Positions 1 through 7,098 of a stretch of 10,352 bases of DNA are shown here, piece after piece. The first letter of the stretch is position 1. Each line of letters opens with the position of its first letter. The DNA is taken from contig CAJQNE010000203.1 of the NCBI GenBank assembly GCA_905479545.1, positions 1-10,352 of the forward strand. Direction: 5' to 3'. The stretch comes from an uncultured Gammaproteobacteria bacterium. Lineage in GTDB: Bacteria > Pseudomonadota > Gammaproteobacteria > CAJQNE01. The notes beneath the pieces were generated by a model. It worked only from the letters and a program-made list of their open reading frames with translations. It did no database searches and was not told where the DNA came from. A program made the translations under genes and the position numbers.

Positions 1-404
1 GGAATAAAAATTTTCATTTTCGAGCGAATGCCAGTGTGGCTTAAATTCAGTGCCTTGGTTAAATATCAAAAAACGATTAGCGGGAGCTCATTCGGAGCGC
101 TACCAACCAAAAACTATTCGCTGAGCGTGACTACCCAACGCTTATTGGACGCCATATATATGACGTATATGCTTTGAGATTGCATTTGTGCACATTATTC
201 ACGACTTCGCACTTTCATTATCATTTTCCGAATAAATGGACAAATTACGTTTTTAAAGGCCGCCAAAATTGGCGTGATTGTAAATGTGTTACGTCTGGCT
301 ATTTTCCATCGTCTGATAGGGCGAACGGCGTTAACCTTCCGGAGAGTCACTCTTAAGGAAATTCATATAGAGCTCACTACGCACAATAAACTAACGATCC
401 TGGG
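1..404. other. Intergenic region without a convincing gene
   Basis: I find no gene I can support here. The stretch is visibly richer in A and T than the rest of the window. One plus-strand frame is open from base 1 to a TGA at 175-177 (58 codons, first internal ATG at 28). It could be the tail of a gene starting left of the window, but I recognise no family in it. A 60-codon frame at 174-356 begins with TTG, has no ribosome binding site and resembles nothing known. A near-palindrome with half-sites CGCCAA and TTGGCG separated by AA lies at 261-274 and could bind a protein. Downstream of the lipoprotein gene that ends at 405 I see no GC-rich hairpin followed by a T run, so its terminator is not identified. 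Confidence 0.5.
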
Positions 405-2747
405 TTAGAAATTCAGAGTAGTCGTGTTTGACGGTACATCGATAACGAAGTCGTTGTCGCTGCGGGTAGCGGTACCGGAAGCGACTATTGAGTCATCACT
501 TCCCAAAGCAGTCCAGCCCAGTGTGTTGCCCGCTGACACACCCAGTAACGTCAGTTGCAAAGCGCCATCTAACGCTAAGTCAAACTGTGCTCCGCTAGCA
601 CGCACATCCAGCGACATTTTTGCGGTATCCAGTGTGACGGCCTGAAGGTTGGTGGTTGAAAGGGTGGCTCGTTGTTCAACGGTTGTGAGCTCCCCATAAG
701 CCGGTACGGTCGTCGATAGTAAGCCGGCTGAGCGGCCGCTGGCACCATTGGTGTCAACGACTTCGTTATCAGTACGGCTGGCGTTTTCGGGGTCGAGAGG
801 GCGGTGAGCAATCGCAAATGACGTGGCACGAATTTTCATGTCCTGCGAGTCGTCGACTGCTTGCATGTTTGAGACCCAGTGTGCGCCGTCGTGCAGCAAA
901 CCAAGCTCGGTATTAAAATCGCCGCCGCCACGGGTAAACACTACGGTAGCCGGATTGGGGTTTAGCTCACTGCGATCGAACAGGTTGAATATTTGGGTGA
1001 TGGCATCGTAAATAGACGAGTTCTCATGGGTTTTATTGGCGTAGAGCAAGAATTGCGTGTCGTAACCGAGTTCAGAAAGGCCTTCGTAACGACTTTGTGC
1101 GCCCTGGCCGTTGTCGATTGGGTCGCCGGCACCGGCAATTTGTAGGGTCGGGACGTGCATCAGGTTTTCGGGTTGTGGTAGCTCGGTCATGATTTGTGCA
1201 GGTACGACGGCAGCGAATTTATCCGGGTTGCGCCGTGAAATTACCGTTACACCGCCACCACCGTGAGAGTGGCCCATGATGACAATACGGATGGGGTCGA
1301 TACGGTAACGGGCGCTCATGTGCTCTATAACTTCGAGTGGGTCGAGTTCGCCGCGGTCGGTATACGAAATGTCGCCACGGCCGAGTGTGGAAGCGAATAA
1401 GTAACCGCGGGCTTCGAGTTCGTCTTCCAGCCCCAGTGTTAGACCAAAGGGTTCCCAGATGTAGTTATTCAGTCCGTGGAAATACAGCACGAGCGGCCAG
1501 TCGTGGCTGCTATCCGGATATGCCTCCGGAATGTAAGCAAAGTAAGGCTGCACACCGCCGGTGTATTCGTAGTTCACGGCTGCATCGCGCGGGCGGACGC
1601 CTTCGGGTGTCGTAACCGGAATTGCGGGCGGTGAAGTGGCCGGTGAACCTCGGGTAATACCATCGCCAAAGTCAAAAGCAGACTGATAAATGTGCGCGAT
1701 ACGACCTGTGATGACGGGCGCCGGCACATTCGCCAGCGCGTGTAGTTGTTGTGGATTGACTTCGACCACTGCGTCAGACACATCACCTGTGGCTAACAGC
1801 CGGGCTTGTACGTGATCGTCAAAATAGACCGGATCATGTGGGGTGAACATCAGGTCCCAGACATTCGACCCCGGTGCATTCGCGTCATCGGTGCCGGGTG
1901 AGGTGGCGGTTGGTGAGCCAGCGGGGACGGTCCAGTATTCGCTGTTGTTGTCAGGGTTAGCCAAGCCCGAGCCGACGCCGATTTTCCAGGGGCCGTTGGG
2001 GAGCGAGGCAAGCGGAATCCGCGCTTCAAGCGCATGGTCAGTAATTCGCACTGCGCCGCCAAGCGTTTCTAAATCGGTTGCGATGCCTGTCGCAGACGCG
2101 AGTTCGCCGCCGCTACCCCATAGTGTCAGGGCTTGGGCGTAGGCGCTGCCAATACCGGCGTTCCGTGGCCAAGCAGCCACGGCGGGGAAATCAGAGCTGT
2201 TGGTGAACGTGATGGTGGCTATTTGCGCCGTGTCGTTAGGAAACGACAGGAAGCGGATATGCACGTACAAATCGGTTGTCGTTGCTTCCATCCGCAGAAA
2301 CGCAATGTCAGCCGTGAAGTCTGGCCAGTTTGTCGTGTCGGTCGGCAGTAGGTAGTCGCCGTTATGAGGCGCACGATCGGCTCCGAATGCTCCCCAGGTG
2401 GCATGGCGATAGGCGTCATCGTTTTCTACCGGCGCTGGCTGTGGTTCCGGTGGCACACCGCCCGGCGCGTAGTACTGTTCATGGTCACGGCCATCGGCAT
2501 TCGCGCCGCGGGCGAAGTGTATTTCGTCAGTGCCAACAAATTCGCCATCGACGATAACCCCCTGGTTAGCACGGCCCGAGGGCGGTGAGTCGAACGGCGG
2601 CCAACCATCAATAAAATCATTCGGGGTGGAGGCGTCTACCGGTGGCACATTACTTTCTACAGCGGAATCAGAAAAATTTGGGCTGGAACTGCCGCCACCA
2701 CAGGCACAGATAAACAGCACCGTTGCTGCGCTAAGTATGTTTCTCAT
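405..2747 (-). CDS. Secreted lipoprotein alpha/beta hydrolase (S9/esterase-like) with N-terminal beta domain
   Basis: A 780-residue protein, probably a secreted esterase or peptidase tethered to a membrane by lipid. A short signal peptide ends at Cys16 (ICAC, followed by GGGSSS), a lipoprotein-type site. Residues about 135-295 look like a DOMON-like beta-sandwich of the kind found in glucodextranase-type binding modules. Residues about 390-595 form the alpha/beta hydrolase core: oxyanion region YFHG near 422-425, nucleophile motif GHSHG with Ser494, probable acid Asp542 (GAGDP) and probable His574 (KTHE). Residues 595-780 are a beta-rich tail with a HWV motif, reminiscent of secreted prolyl-oligopeptidase-like enzymes. 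I start it at the ATG at 2747 because GGAG lies 7 bases upstream; an in-frame GTG at 2762 would add 5 residues. argF lies 111 bp upstream on the same strand, with no clear terminator between. The hydrolase fold is well supported; the substrate is unknown. Confidence 0.85.
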   Translation of the reverse strand: MRNILSAATVLFICACGGGSSSPNFSDSAVESNVPPVDASTPNDFIDGWPPFDSPPSGRANQGVIVDGEFVGTDEIHFARGANADGRDHEQYYAPGGVPPEPQPAPVENDDAYRHATWGAFGADRAPHNGDYLLPTDTTNWPDFTADIAFLRMEATTTDLYVHIRFLSFPNDTAQIATITFTNSSDFPAVAAWPRNAGIGSAYAQALTLWGSGGELASATGIATDLETLGGAVRITDHALEARIPLASLPNGPWKIGVGSGLANPDNNSEYWTVPAGSPTATSPGTDDANAPGSNVWDLMFTPHDPVYFDDHVQARLLATGDVSDAVVEVNPQQLHALANVPAPVITGRIAHIYQSAFDFGDGITRGSPATSPPAIPVTTPEGVRPRDAAVNYEYTGGVQPYFAYIPEAYPDSSHDWPLVLYFHGLNNYIWEPFGLTLGLEDELEARGYLFASTLGRGDISYTDRGELDPLEVIEHMSARYRIDPIRIVIMGHSHGGGGVTVISRRNPDKFAAVVPAQIMTELPQPENLMHVPTLQIAGAGDPIDNGQGAQSRYEGLSELGYDTQFLLYANKTHENSSIYDAITQIFNLFDRSELNPNPATVVFTRGGGDFNTELGLLHDGAHWVSNMQAVDDSQDMKIRATSFAIAHRPLDPENASRTDNEVVDTNGASGRSAGLLSTTVPAYGELTTVEQRATLSTTNLQAVTLDTAKMSLDVRASGAQFDLALDGALQLTLLGVSAGNTLGWTALGSDDSIVASGTATRSDNDFVIDVPSNTTTLNF

Positions 2748-2751
2748 TGTT

Positions 2752-2768
2752 CTGCTCCGCACGAGCAG
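2752..2768 (-). promoter_or_regulatory. Hairpin covering the ribosome binding site of the lipoprotein hydrolase
   Basis: Read on the minus strand, CTGCTC and GAGCAG form a 6-bp stem with a 5-base loop, ending 4 bases before the ATG at 2747. The GGAG that serves as ribosome binding site (2755-2758) is mostly inside the right arm. If the stem forms in the mRNA it would lower translation initiation unless melted. The pairing is seen in the sequence; any regulatory effect is inference. Confidence 0.35.
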
Positions 2769-2858
2769 CTTAGCCGCCCATTATGGTTATAATAATTAGG
2801 CTATCTTATATGCTGGCGAAGGCTGGGCCAATGGCGGTGACGCCGGGTGCAACCGGCC

Positions 2859-3764
2859 TCAATCCGCCAATAACAACTCTAACAACGCCTTCTGGGCATG
2901 TAGCCGGTTTTCTGCCTCATCCCACACCACACTTTGCGGCCCGTCAATCACCTCGGCGGTCACTTCTTCGCCGCGGTGTGCCGGTAAGCAGTGCATAAAC
3001 AGTGCGTCATCATTCGCTAACGCCATTAGCGTTGAATTTACCTGGTAAGGCTGCATGGCAGCATGGCGTTCGGCGGTTTCTTCTTCCTGGCCCATGCTGG
3101 CCCAGACGTCGGTTACTACCAAATCAGCGCCGGTAACGGCTTCTTCTGAACTCTGTGTGAGAGTCACTCTCGCACCCGCAGGCTTAACAATATCGGCGGG
3201 TGGTTCGAAACCCGCAGGGGTCGCTACATGCAGATCGAATTCAAGAATACGAGCGGCATTGATATAGCTGTTGCACATATTATTGCCATCGCCAATGAAA
3301 GCGACTTTCTTGCCGGCGATGTCACCACGGTGTTCGTAATAGCACTGCATATCGGCTAGTAGCTGGCAGGGGTGAAAGCGTTCCGTGAGGGCGTTAATCA
3401 CCGGCACTTTGGAATACTTAGCCAACTCTTCCAGATCAGCTTGTGAATCGTTGCGCACCATAATGGCGCTAACCATACGGCTGAGTACCCGGGCGCTGTC
3501 AGCAAGGGGTTCACCGCGGCCGAGCTGGGTATCGTTTGGCGATAAGAATAATGCGCTACCACCGAGCTGAGCCATGCCCGCTTCAAACGAAACGCGGGTG
3601 CGGGTTGATGATTTGCTAAAAATCATCGCCAGAGTTTTGCCAATTAATGGCTGATGTACGACTCCGCTGCGATGCATGTCGCGCAGCTCAGTGGCTCGGC
3701 GTAGCAGCGCGTTAAATTCGGTTTTACTGAGGTCGAACAGGGTCAGAAAGTGGCGGGTGCTCAT
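2859..3764 (-). CDS. argF: Ornithine carbamoyltransferase (anabolic)
   Basis: Cytoplasmic enzyme that transfers the carbamoyl group of carbamoyl phosphate to ornithine, giving citrulline in arginine synthesis. At 301 residues it has the usual length of the anabolic form. All signature motifs are present in order: the carbamoyl-phosphate site SSTRTR at 52-57, FHPCQ at 130-134, GDGNNM..S at 158-165, the ornithine loop DVWASMG at 219-225, and HCLPAHRGEE at 258-267 with the catalytic Cys259. The start is the ATG at 3764, which fits the family N-terminus; the ribosome binding site is weak (only GAG about 10 bases upstream). It is divergent from the HyuB-type gene. The usual argD neighbour is absent from the window. 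An intrinsic terminator lies 48 bases upstream, facing into the gene, so the leader may be under attenuation. I could not find a clear ArgR box. Confidence 0.97.
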   Translation of the reverse strand: MSTRHFLTLFDLSKTEFNALLRRATELRDMHRSGVVHQPLIGKTLAMIFSKSSTRTRVSFEAGMAQLGGSALFLSPNDTQLGRGEPLADSARVLSRMVSAIMVRNDSQADLEELAKYSKVPVINALTERFHPCQLLADMQCYYEHRGDIAGKKVAFIGDGNNMCNSYINAARILEFDLHVATPAGFEPPADIVKPAGARVTLTQSSEEAVTGADLVVTDVWASMGQEEETAERHAAMQPYQVNSTLMALANDDALFMHCLPAHRGEEVTAEVIDGPQSVVWDEAENRLHAQKALLELLLAD

Positions 3765-3811
3765 GGTGGGCTCGTACGTTGCAATCTTGTTTCAGCAGCG
3801 TTAGCGCGAAA

Positions 3812-3837
3812 CGAAAAAGGCCCGCTAGCGGCGGGCC
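3812..3837 (-). terminator. Intrinsic terminator in the argF leader
   Basis: On the minus strand GGCCCGC, loop CGCTA and GCGGGCC form a perfect 7-bp all-GC stem (3819-3837), directly followed by TTTTT and then CGTTT. On the plus strand the hairpin is followed by CGAAAG, so it is a terminator for minus-strand transcripts only. No minus-strand gene lies to its right, because the neighbour at 3935 runs the other way. It may therefore be an attenuator in the argF leader, a block to antisense transcription, or a relic of a former upstream gene. Confidence 0.7.
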
Positions 3838-3873
3838 CGAAAGCAACCGTCAGATTGCTATTGAAGCGCTATG

Positions 3874-3902
3874 TTAGCAAAAAATCGTCAAAGGCATAAA
3901 AT
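3874..3902 (+). promoter_or_regulatory. Possible sigma70 promoter for the HyuB-type gene
   Basis: TTAGCA (3874-3879) and TAAAAT (3897-3902) are separated by 17 bp and match the -35 and -10 consensus at 4 and 5 of 6 positions. The predicted start of transcription, near 3909, leaves a leader of about 25 bases before the ATG at 3935. This is a consensus match only. Confidence 0.4.
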
Positions 3903-3934
3903 GCCACGACTTATTAATCACTTGAGCGCACACA

Positions 3935-5509
3935 ATGCCTCCAGAACAACCTAGCGAGAGCCGCATTGATGGCATTGCGCTTAGCCTTTTCTCTAGTCGC
4001 ATTACCGCCGTGTGCGCTGAGATGGGCGCTATTTTGCGGCGCACCGCGCTGTCGCCGAATATTCGTGATCGACTGGATTATTCCTGCGCGGTGTTTGACG
4101 CCGCTGGCCAGTTAGCTGCCCAGGCTGCGCATATCCCGGTGCACCTTGGCAGCATGGCGTTTGCGATGGGTGAACTGGTGAGTGCCGTTGATTGGCAGCC
4201 GGGTGACCAGCTGATTGTGAACGATCCTTATCGTGGTGGAACGCATTTACCGGACGTGACGCTGGTAGCGCCGTGCTTTGTGGATGGTGTGCTGATTGGC
4301 TTCGTTGCTAACCGTGCACACCATGCCGATATTGGCGCAGATTCTCCGGGGTCTATGCCAATTTCGAAGTCGTTGCATGAAGAAGGATTATTGATTTCGC
4401 CGCGGCTATTGGTTCGGGGCGGCCAGCTTGATAGTGAGTACTTTGCAGAAATAGTGGGTAGTACGCGCAGTGGTAACGGTGGCGATTTTCATGCTCAGCT
4501 TAGTGCAAATCGCGTGGGTGTTAAGCGACTGGCTGCGTTGGCCACAGCCAGCGGGCTGCAAGGCTATTCTGCGAGCCTGGTCGCGCTGAATGACTATGCG
4601 GAAACTTTAATGCAATCGGCGCTAGCGACGATACCGGCAGGAAGTTTTAAGTTTGCCGATGTGATGGATGACGATGGCCTCGGCAACACAGACATCCCGA
4701 TTGTGGCATCGCTTACTGCGGCCAATGGCGAGGTTTCGGTCGATTTTGCCGGCACTGCGGGGCAGGTTGAAGGCAATGTTAATTGTCCTTTGGCCGTGAC
4801 TGCAGCTGCGGTGTTTTATGCTTTTCGTTGTTTGCTACCGGCGCAAACGCCAGCTTGTGCCGGTGCGATGCGGCCACTGAAGCTAAAGGCTGAAGCGGGG
4901 CTATTGGTTAATGCCCGCTATCCGGCGGCTGTGGCCGCGGGCAACGTTGAAACCAGCACTCGTATCGTCGACGTGGTGTTAGGCGCATTGGCTCAGGCGT
5001 TACCGGATAAAATTCCTGCGGCAAGTCAGGGCAGCATGAATAATCTGGCGATGGGCGGTAGTGTTCCGCGCACCTGGGATTATTATGAAACCATTGGCGG
5101 CGGAACCGGTGGCGGGCCTGAGCAGCCAGGCTTAACTGCGGTGCAGAGCCACATGACTAACACATTGAATACACCTGTTGAAGTGCTTGAGATGACGTTC
5201 CCATTGCGTGTCCATCGCTACTCAGTGCGTAAAGGCTCAGGCGGCGCTGGCTTGCAGCCGGGAGGCGATGGCCTCATCAGGGAGTTTGAGTTCTTGCAAG
5301 CAGCCCGGTTTACCTTGCTTACCGAGCGGCGCCGCTCACAGCCTTGGGGACTAAAAGGGGGTAATGCAGCTCAATCTGGCAGTAATGTTTTGCAGTCGAA
5401 TGGCTTGAAAATTACTGAATTGCCACCAAAGTATGAGGGCGCGGTGTCAGCCGGTGACAGACTCACTATTTCAACACCCGGTGGTGGTGGTTGGGGTAGT
5501 GCGGCCTGA
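3935..5509 (+). CDS. Hydantoinase B/oxoprolinase family protein (HyuB-like)
   Basis: A 524-residue cytoplasmic protein of the HyuB family: N-methylhydantoinase beta subunit and the C-terminal half of 5-oxoprolinase. Members cleave a cyclic amide after ATP-dependent activation by a HyuA partner. Family features along the chain are RDRLDYS at 44-50, NDPYRGGTHLPD at 96-107, the NRAHHADIG segment at 126-134 likely lining the metal or substrate site, GNVNCP at 280-285, GNVETS at 336-341, the glycine-rich GGGTGGGP at 388-395, and the usual glycine-rich end STPGGGGWG. Length and both ends look complete. The start ATG at 3935 has only a weak upstream GAG. What is odd is the absence of hyuA: neighbours are argF on one side and grxD on the other. 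It may use a HyuA encoded elsewhere, so the substrate (hydantoin, 5-oxoproline or other) cannot be assigned. Confidence 0.93.
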   Translation: MPPEQPSESRIDGIALSLFSSRITAVCAEMGAILRRTALSPNIRDRLDYSCAVFDAAGQLAAQAAHIPVHLGSMAFAMGELVSAVDWQPGDQLIVNDPYRGGTHLPDVTLVAPCFVDGVLIGFVANRAHHADIGADSPGSMPISKSLHEEGLLISPRLLVRGGQLDSEYFAEIVGSTRSGNGGDFHAQLSANRVGVKRLAALATASGLQGYSASLVALNDYAETLMQSALATIPAGSFKFADVMDDDGLGNTDIPIVASLTAANGEVSVDFAGTAGQVEGNVNCPLAVTAAAVFYAFRCLLPAQTPACAGAMRPLKLKAEAGLLVNARYPAAVAAGNVETSTRIVDVVLGALAQALPDKIPAASQGSMNNLAMGGSVPRTWDYYETIGGGTGGGPEQPGLTAVQSHMTNTLNTPVEVLEMTFPLRVHRYSVRKGSGGAGLQPGGDGLIREFEFLQAARFTLLTERRRSQPWGLKGGNAAQSGSNVLQSNGLKITELPPKYEGAVSAGDRLTISTPGGGGWGSAA

Positions 5510-5543
5510 ACTGCGGTAAACTTAATTCACGACTTATAGTTAC

Positions 5544-5549
5544 AAGAGA
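5544..5549 (+). promoter_or_regulatory. Ribosome binding site of grxD
   Basis: AAGAGA lies 5 bases before the ATG at 5555. A TATAGT at 5535-5540 could serve as a -10 element but has no good -35 at 17 bp, so it is unclear whether grxD has its own promoter or is read through from the HyuB-type gene 45 bp upstream. Confidence 0.45.
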
Positions 5550-5554
5550 TTTTT

Positions 5555-5896
5555 ATGGAACAGCAAGCTGAAACCCAACAAGCCGACCAGCAGAAGCGCC
5601 TGCAGGGCCTGATTAACGACAATAATGTATTGCTGTTTATGAAAGGCACGCCCGATTTCCCGATGTGTGGCTTTTCAATGAAAGCGGCACAAGCACTGGC
5701 GGCTGTCGGTAAAACCGACTATGCCTTCGTTAATGTGTTGGAAGATCAGGATGCCCGCTCGGTGTTGCCGAGCGTCTCGAACTGGCCAACGTTCCCGCAG
5801 TTATTTGTCGGCGGTGAGCTGTTGGGCGGATCTGATATCGTGCTTGAAATGTTTGAGAGCGGCGAGTTGAAGCAGGCGATTGATGGTGCTGCGTAA
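5555..5896 (+). CDS. grxD: Monothiol glutaredoxin, Grx4 family
   Basis: A 113-residue cytoplasmic monothiol glutaredoxin. This family binds a [2Fe-2S] cluster between two monomers using the active-site Cys and glutathione, and passes clusters to other proteins, often together with BolA. The sequence shows the conserved Lys30 (FMKGTP), the diagnostic CGFS at 38-41, the glutathione-binding WPTFPQLF at 77-84 and GGSDI at 91-95. An N-terminal glutamine-rich extension of about 14 residues precedes the core and is typical of the proteobacterial form. It has AAGAGA as ribosome binding site. A strong terminator follows at 6001-6029. Its presence in the same window as an Mrp/ApbC Fe-S carrier is consistent with Fe-S metabolism, though the two are 4 kb apart and not in one operon. 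Confidence 0.96.
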   Translation: MEQQAETQQADQQKRLQGLINDNNVLLFMKGTPDFPMCGFSMKAAQALAAVGKTDYAFVNVLEDQDARSVLPSVSNWPTFPQLFVGGELLGGSDIVLEMFESGELKQAIDGAA

Positions 5897-6000
5897 GTAT
5901 TAGCAGCTTAGGTTGCAACGCGGTTCGAATGTGCTGGGCCTTGCTGCTGCCGGGTTACTTACATCGTAACGGTGCAAACTGAATTCTGTTTTAAGCATAA

Positions 6001-6029
6001 AAAAGCGCCCGCTTATAGCGGGCGCTTTT
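6001..6029. terminator. Bidirectional intrinsic terminator between grxD and the DUF547 gene
   Basis: A perfect 12-bp inverted repeat: left arm 6001-6012, loop TTATA, right arm 6018-6029, with an 8-bp GC core. On the plus strand the stem ends in TTTT; on the minus strand it is followed by a run of six T. It lies between two convergent genes that end at 5896 and 6045, so it can stop transcripts from both. Confidence 0.92.
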
Positions 6030-6044
6030 GCGTTCCGGTTTTAA

Positions 6045-6872
6045 CTAGTTTCTGGCGTGATTTAATCGCCAGTCGAAGTCGATATATCGGATTTTGTAAC
6101 CTTCGGGTAGCGGATCATTCCGGTAGAGGTTGATATAGCTCGCAATGCTCGGGGCCCGTCGCAGAAAATCCGACTTATAGAAATCGAACAACTCCGAAAC
6201 CCATACCGTTTGTTTTTCGATATCGATATAAACGTTCTTCGGATCGTTTATAAATAACTTTGTGGCTGCTTCTAATTCGCTGCCAATACGAGCGGCAGTG
6301 TAGGGCGTGCGTGGCAGGCGCGGGCTGCCCTTAACCATTCGGTTTAGCGCGAAGTGAACCCGCTCTTCGTTAAATTTTCGAATGACGTTGTTTTCGTAGT
6401 CGCGCAGGTTGGTAGTGCTGCCACCCACCGTTATCCCGCGACGGCTGAAAAAGCGATAGCGTTCGTAAAAGCCATTAAAGTCACGCGGTAATTGAGCTTC
6501 AAGCACGCTGTGCATTGCCAGCGCGTTAAAGGCGTTTATGTGAAAAGCAACTTTGCTGTTAACGCTGCGCGCCAGTTCTTCATTGTTGGCCGGGCTGTTC
6601 TCAGCAATCCAGGCGGCAAAGTTATCTAATTCTTGCCGGTCACGAAACAGGTCGACAAAATCTATATCCCCACGAATATTGACGTGCTTTCGAAGCACGG
6701 TAGCCCATTGCGCATAGGCATCACTGTTGCTCTTTATTACCGTCGGGTCGGCAGCTTCTGGTTTTACCGTGCTGCCGCCACAACCGGCAAGGCTTACTCC
6801 CAGTACTAATGCTGCTGCTGTGCCGATGCGGCGCGTTACGCGGGTTAGTCGTCGTCCCTGGCTAATGGTCAT
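6045..6872 (-). CDS. DUF547 family lipoprotein
   Basis: A 275-residue protein. A basic N-terminus (RRLTRVTRR), a hydrophobic stretch and the lipobox LAGC with Cys31 indicate a lipoprotein exported across the inner membrane. The DUF547 domain covers about 105-240: KVAFHINAFNALAMH at 107-121, a link segment with NLRDYENNVIR at 155-165, HFALN at 173-177 followed by GSPRLP, and SELFDFYKSDF at 226-236. The family is common in bacteria and its biochemical role is unknown; the spacing of conserved His, Asn and Cys/Ser residues suggests an enzyme. Here the motif usually seen as HFALNCAS reads HFALNRMV, so the common Cys is replaced by Arg178. The start ATG at 6872 has only a weak AAGA upstream. It is divergent from the MRJP-like gene and converges on grxD. 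Confidence 0.9.
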   Translation of the reverse strand: MTISQGRRLTRVTRRIGTAAALVLGVSLAGCGGSTVKPEAADPTVIKSNSDAYAQWATVLRKHVNIRGDIDFVDLFRDRQELDNFAAWIAENSPANNEELARSVNSKVAFHINAFNALAMHSVLEAQLPRDFNGFYERYRFFSRRGITVGGSTTNLRDYENNVIRKFNEERVHFALNRMVKGSPRLPRTPYTAARIGSELEAATKLFINDPKNVYIDIEKQTVWVSELFDFYKSDFLRRAPSIASYINLYRNDPLPEGYKIRYIDFDWRLNHARN

Positions 6873-6908
6873 AATTTTCTTGTAGTTATTACGAATGGCT
6901 GAAGTTTC

Positions 6909-6934
6909 TCAGTGAAGATAAATCAGTGAAGATA
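6909..6934 (-). repeat. 12-bp direct repeat upstream of the DUF547 gene
   Basis: TCAGTGAAGATA occurs perfectly at 6909-6920 and again at 6923-6934, one turn and a third apart (14-bp period). The pair sits 37 bp upstream of the DUF547 start, inside the divergent intergenic region. It may be a tandem operator for a transcription factor or a small duplication. Confidence 0.6.
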
Positions 6935-6986
6935 TAAACGGCCGCACTAACAGTTCGGGGCAGCCAACATCAGAATTATGCCGTGC

Positions 6987-7017
6987 ATTCTACGCTTAGT
7001 CGGGTGGCTCATCGCAA
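6987..7017 (-). promoter_or_regulatory. Possible promoter for the DUF547 gene
   Basis: On the minus strand TTGCGA (7012-7017) is followed after 19 bp by TAGAAT (6987-6992). The -10 matches at 5 of 6 positions; the -35 is weaker and the spacer is long. If used, transcription would start about 105-110 bases before the ATG and the 12-bp repeats would lie downstream of the start, a position suited to repression. Confidence 0.3.
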
Positions 7018-7059
7018 TTCGATAGAAGCTGCCGCACCGACTTCTCTGCCTACGGCTCG

Positions 7060-7065
7060 TATACT
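7060..7065 (+). promoter_or_regulatory. Possible -10 element for the MRJP-like gene
   Basis: TATACT matches the -10 consensus at 5 of 6 positions and lies 33 bases before the GTG start at 7099. No good -35 lies at 16-18 bp, so this is a weak call. Confidence 0.3.
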
Positions 7066-7098
7066 ACTCAGCGAAATTACCCTTAAAGCAGACAAATT

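Noticed and set aside
1..17. Minus-strand ATG at 17 that could begin a gene running off the left edge
   Set aside because: Only five codons are visible and there is no ribosome binding site upstream, so nothing supports it.
342..353. The 12-mer GAGAGTCACTCT also occurs inside argF (3159-3170)
   Set aside because: One copy is in coding sequence and the motif is a short self-complementary word; two occurrences in 10 kb are weak evidence for a shared element.
174..356. 60-codon plus-strand frame
   Set aside because: Starts at TTG without a ribosome binding site, has unusual His/Cys-rich composition and no recognisable family.
391..408. CTAAC/GTTAG inverted repeat and nearby GTTAAC, considered as an integron attC or a terminator
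   Set aside because: Core sites do not fit the attC consensus, the stem is 5 bp with no T run, and no integrase or cassette array is present.
1337..1615. Long open frames opposite the lipoprotein hydrolase and other genes
   Set aside because: They are antisense shadows of well-supported coding sequence, rich in Arg, Pro and Ser, without start signals or family features.
5922..5930. GGTTCGAAT, resembling the T-loop of a tRNA, downstream of grxD
   Set aside because: The flanking bases do not pair into a T-stem and no acceptor, anticodon or D-arm can be built around it.
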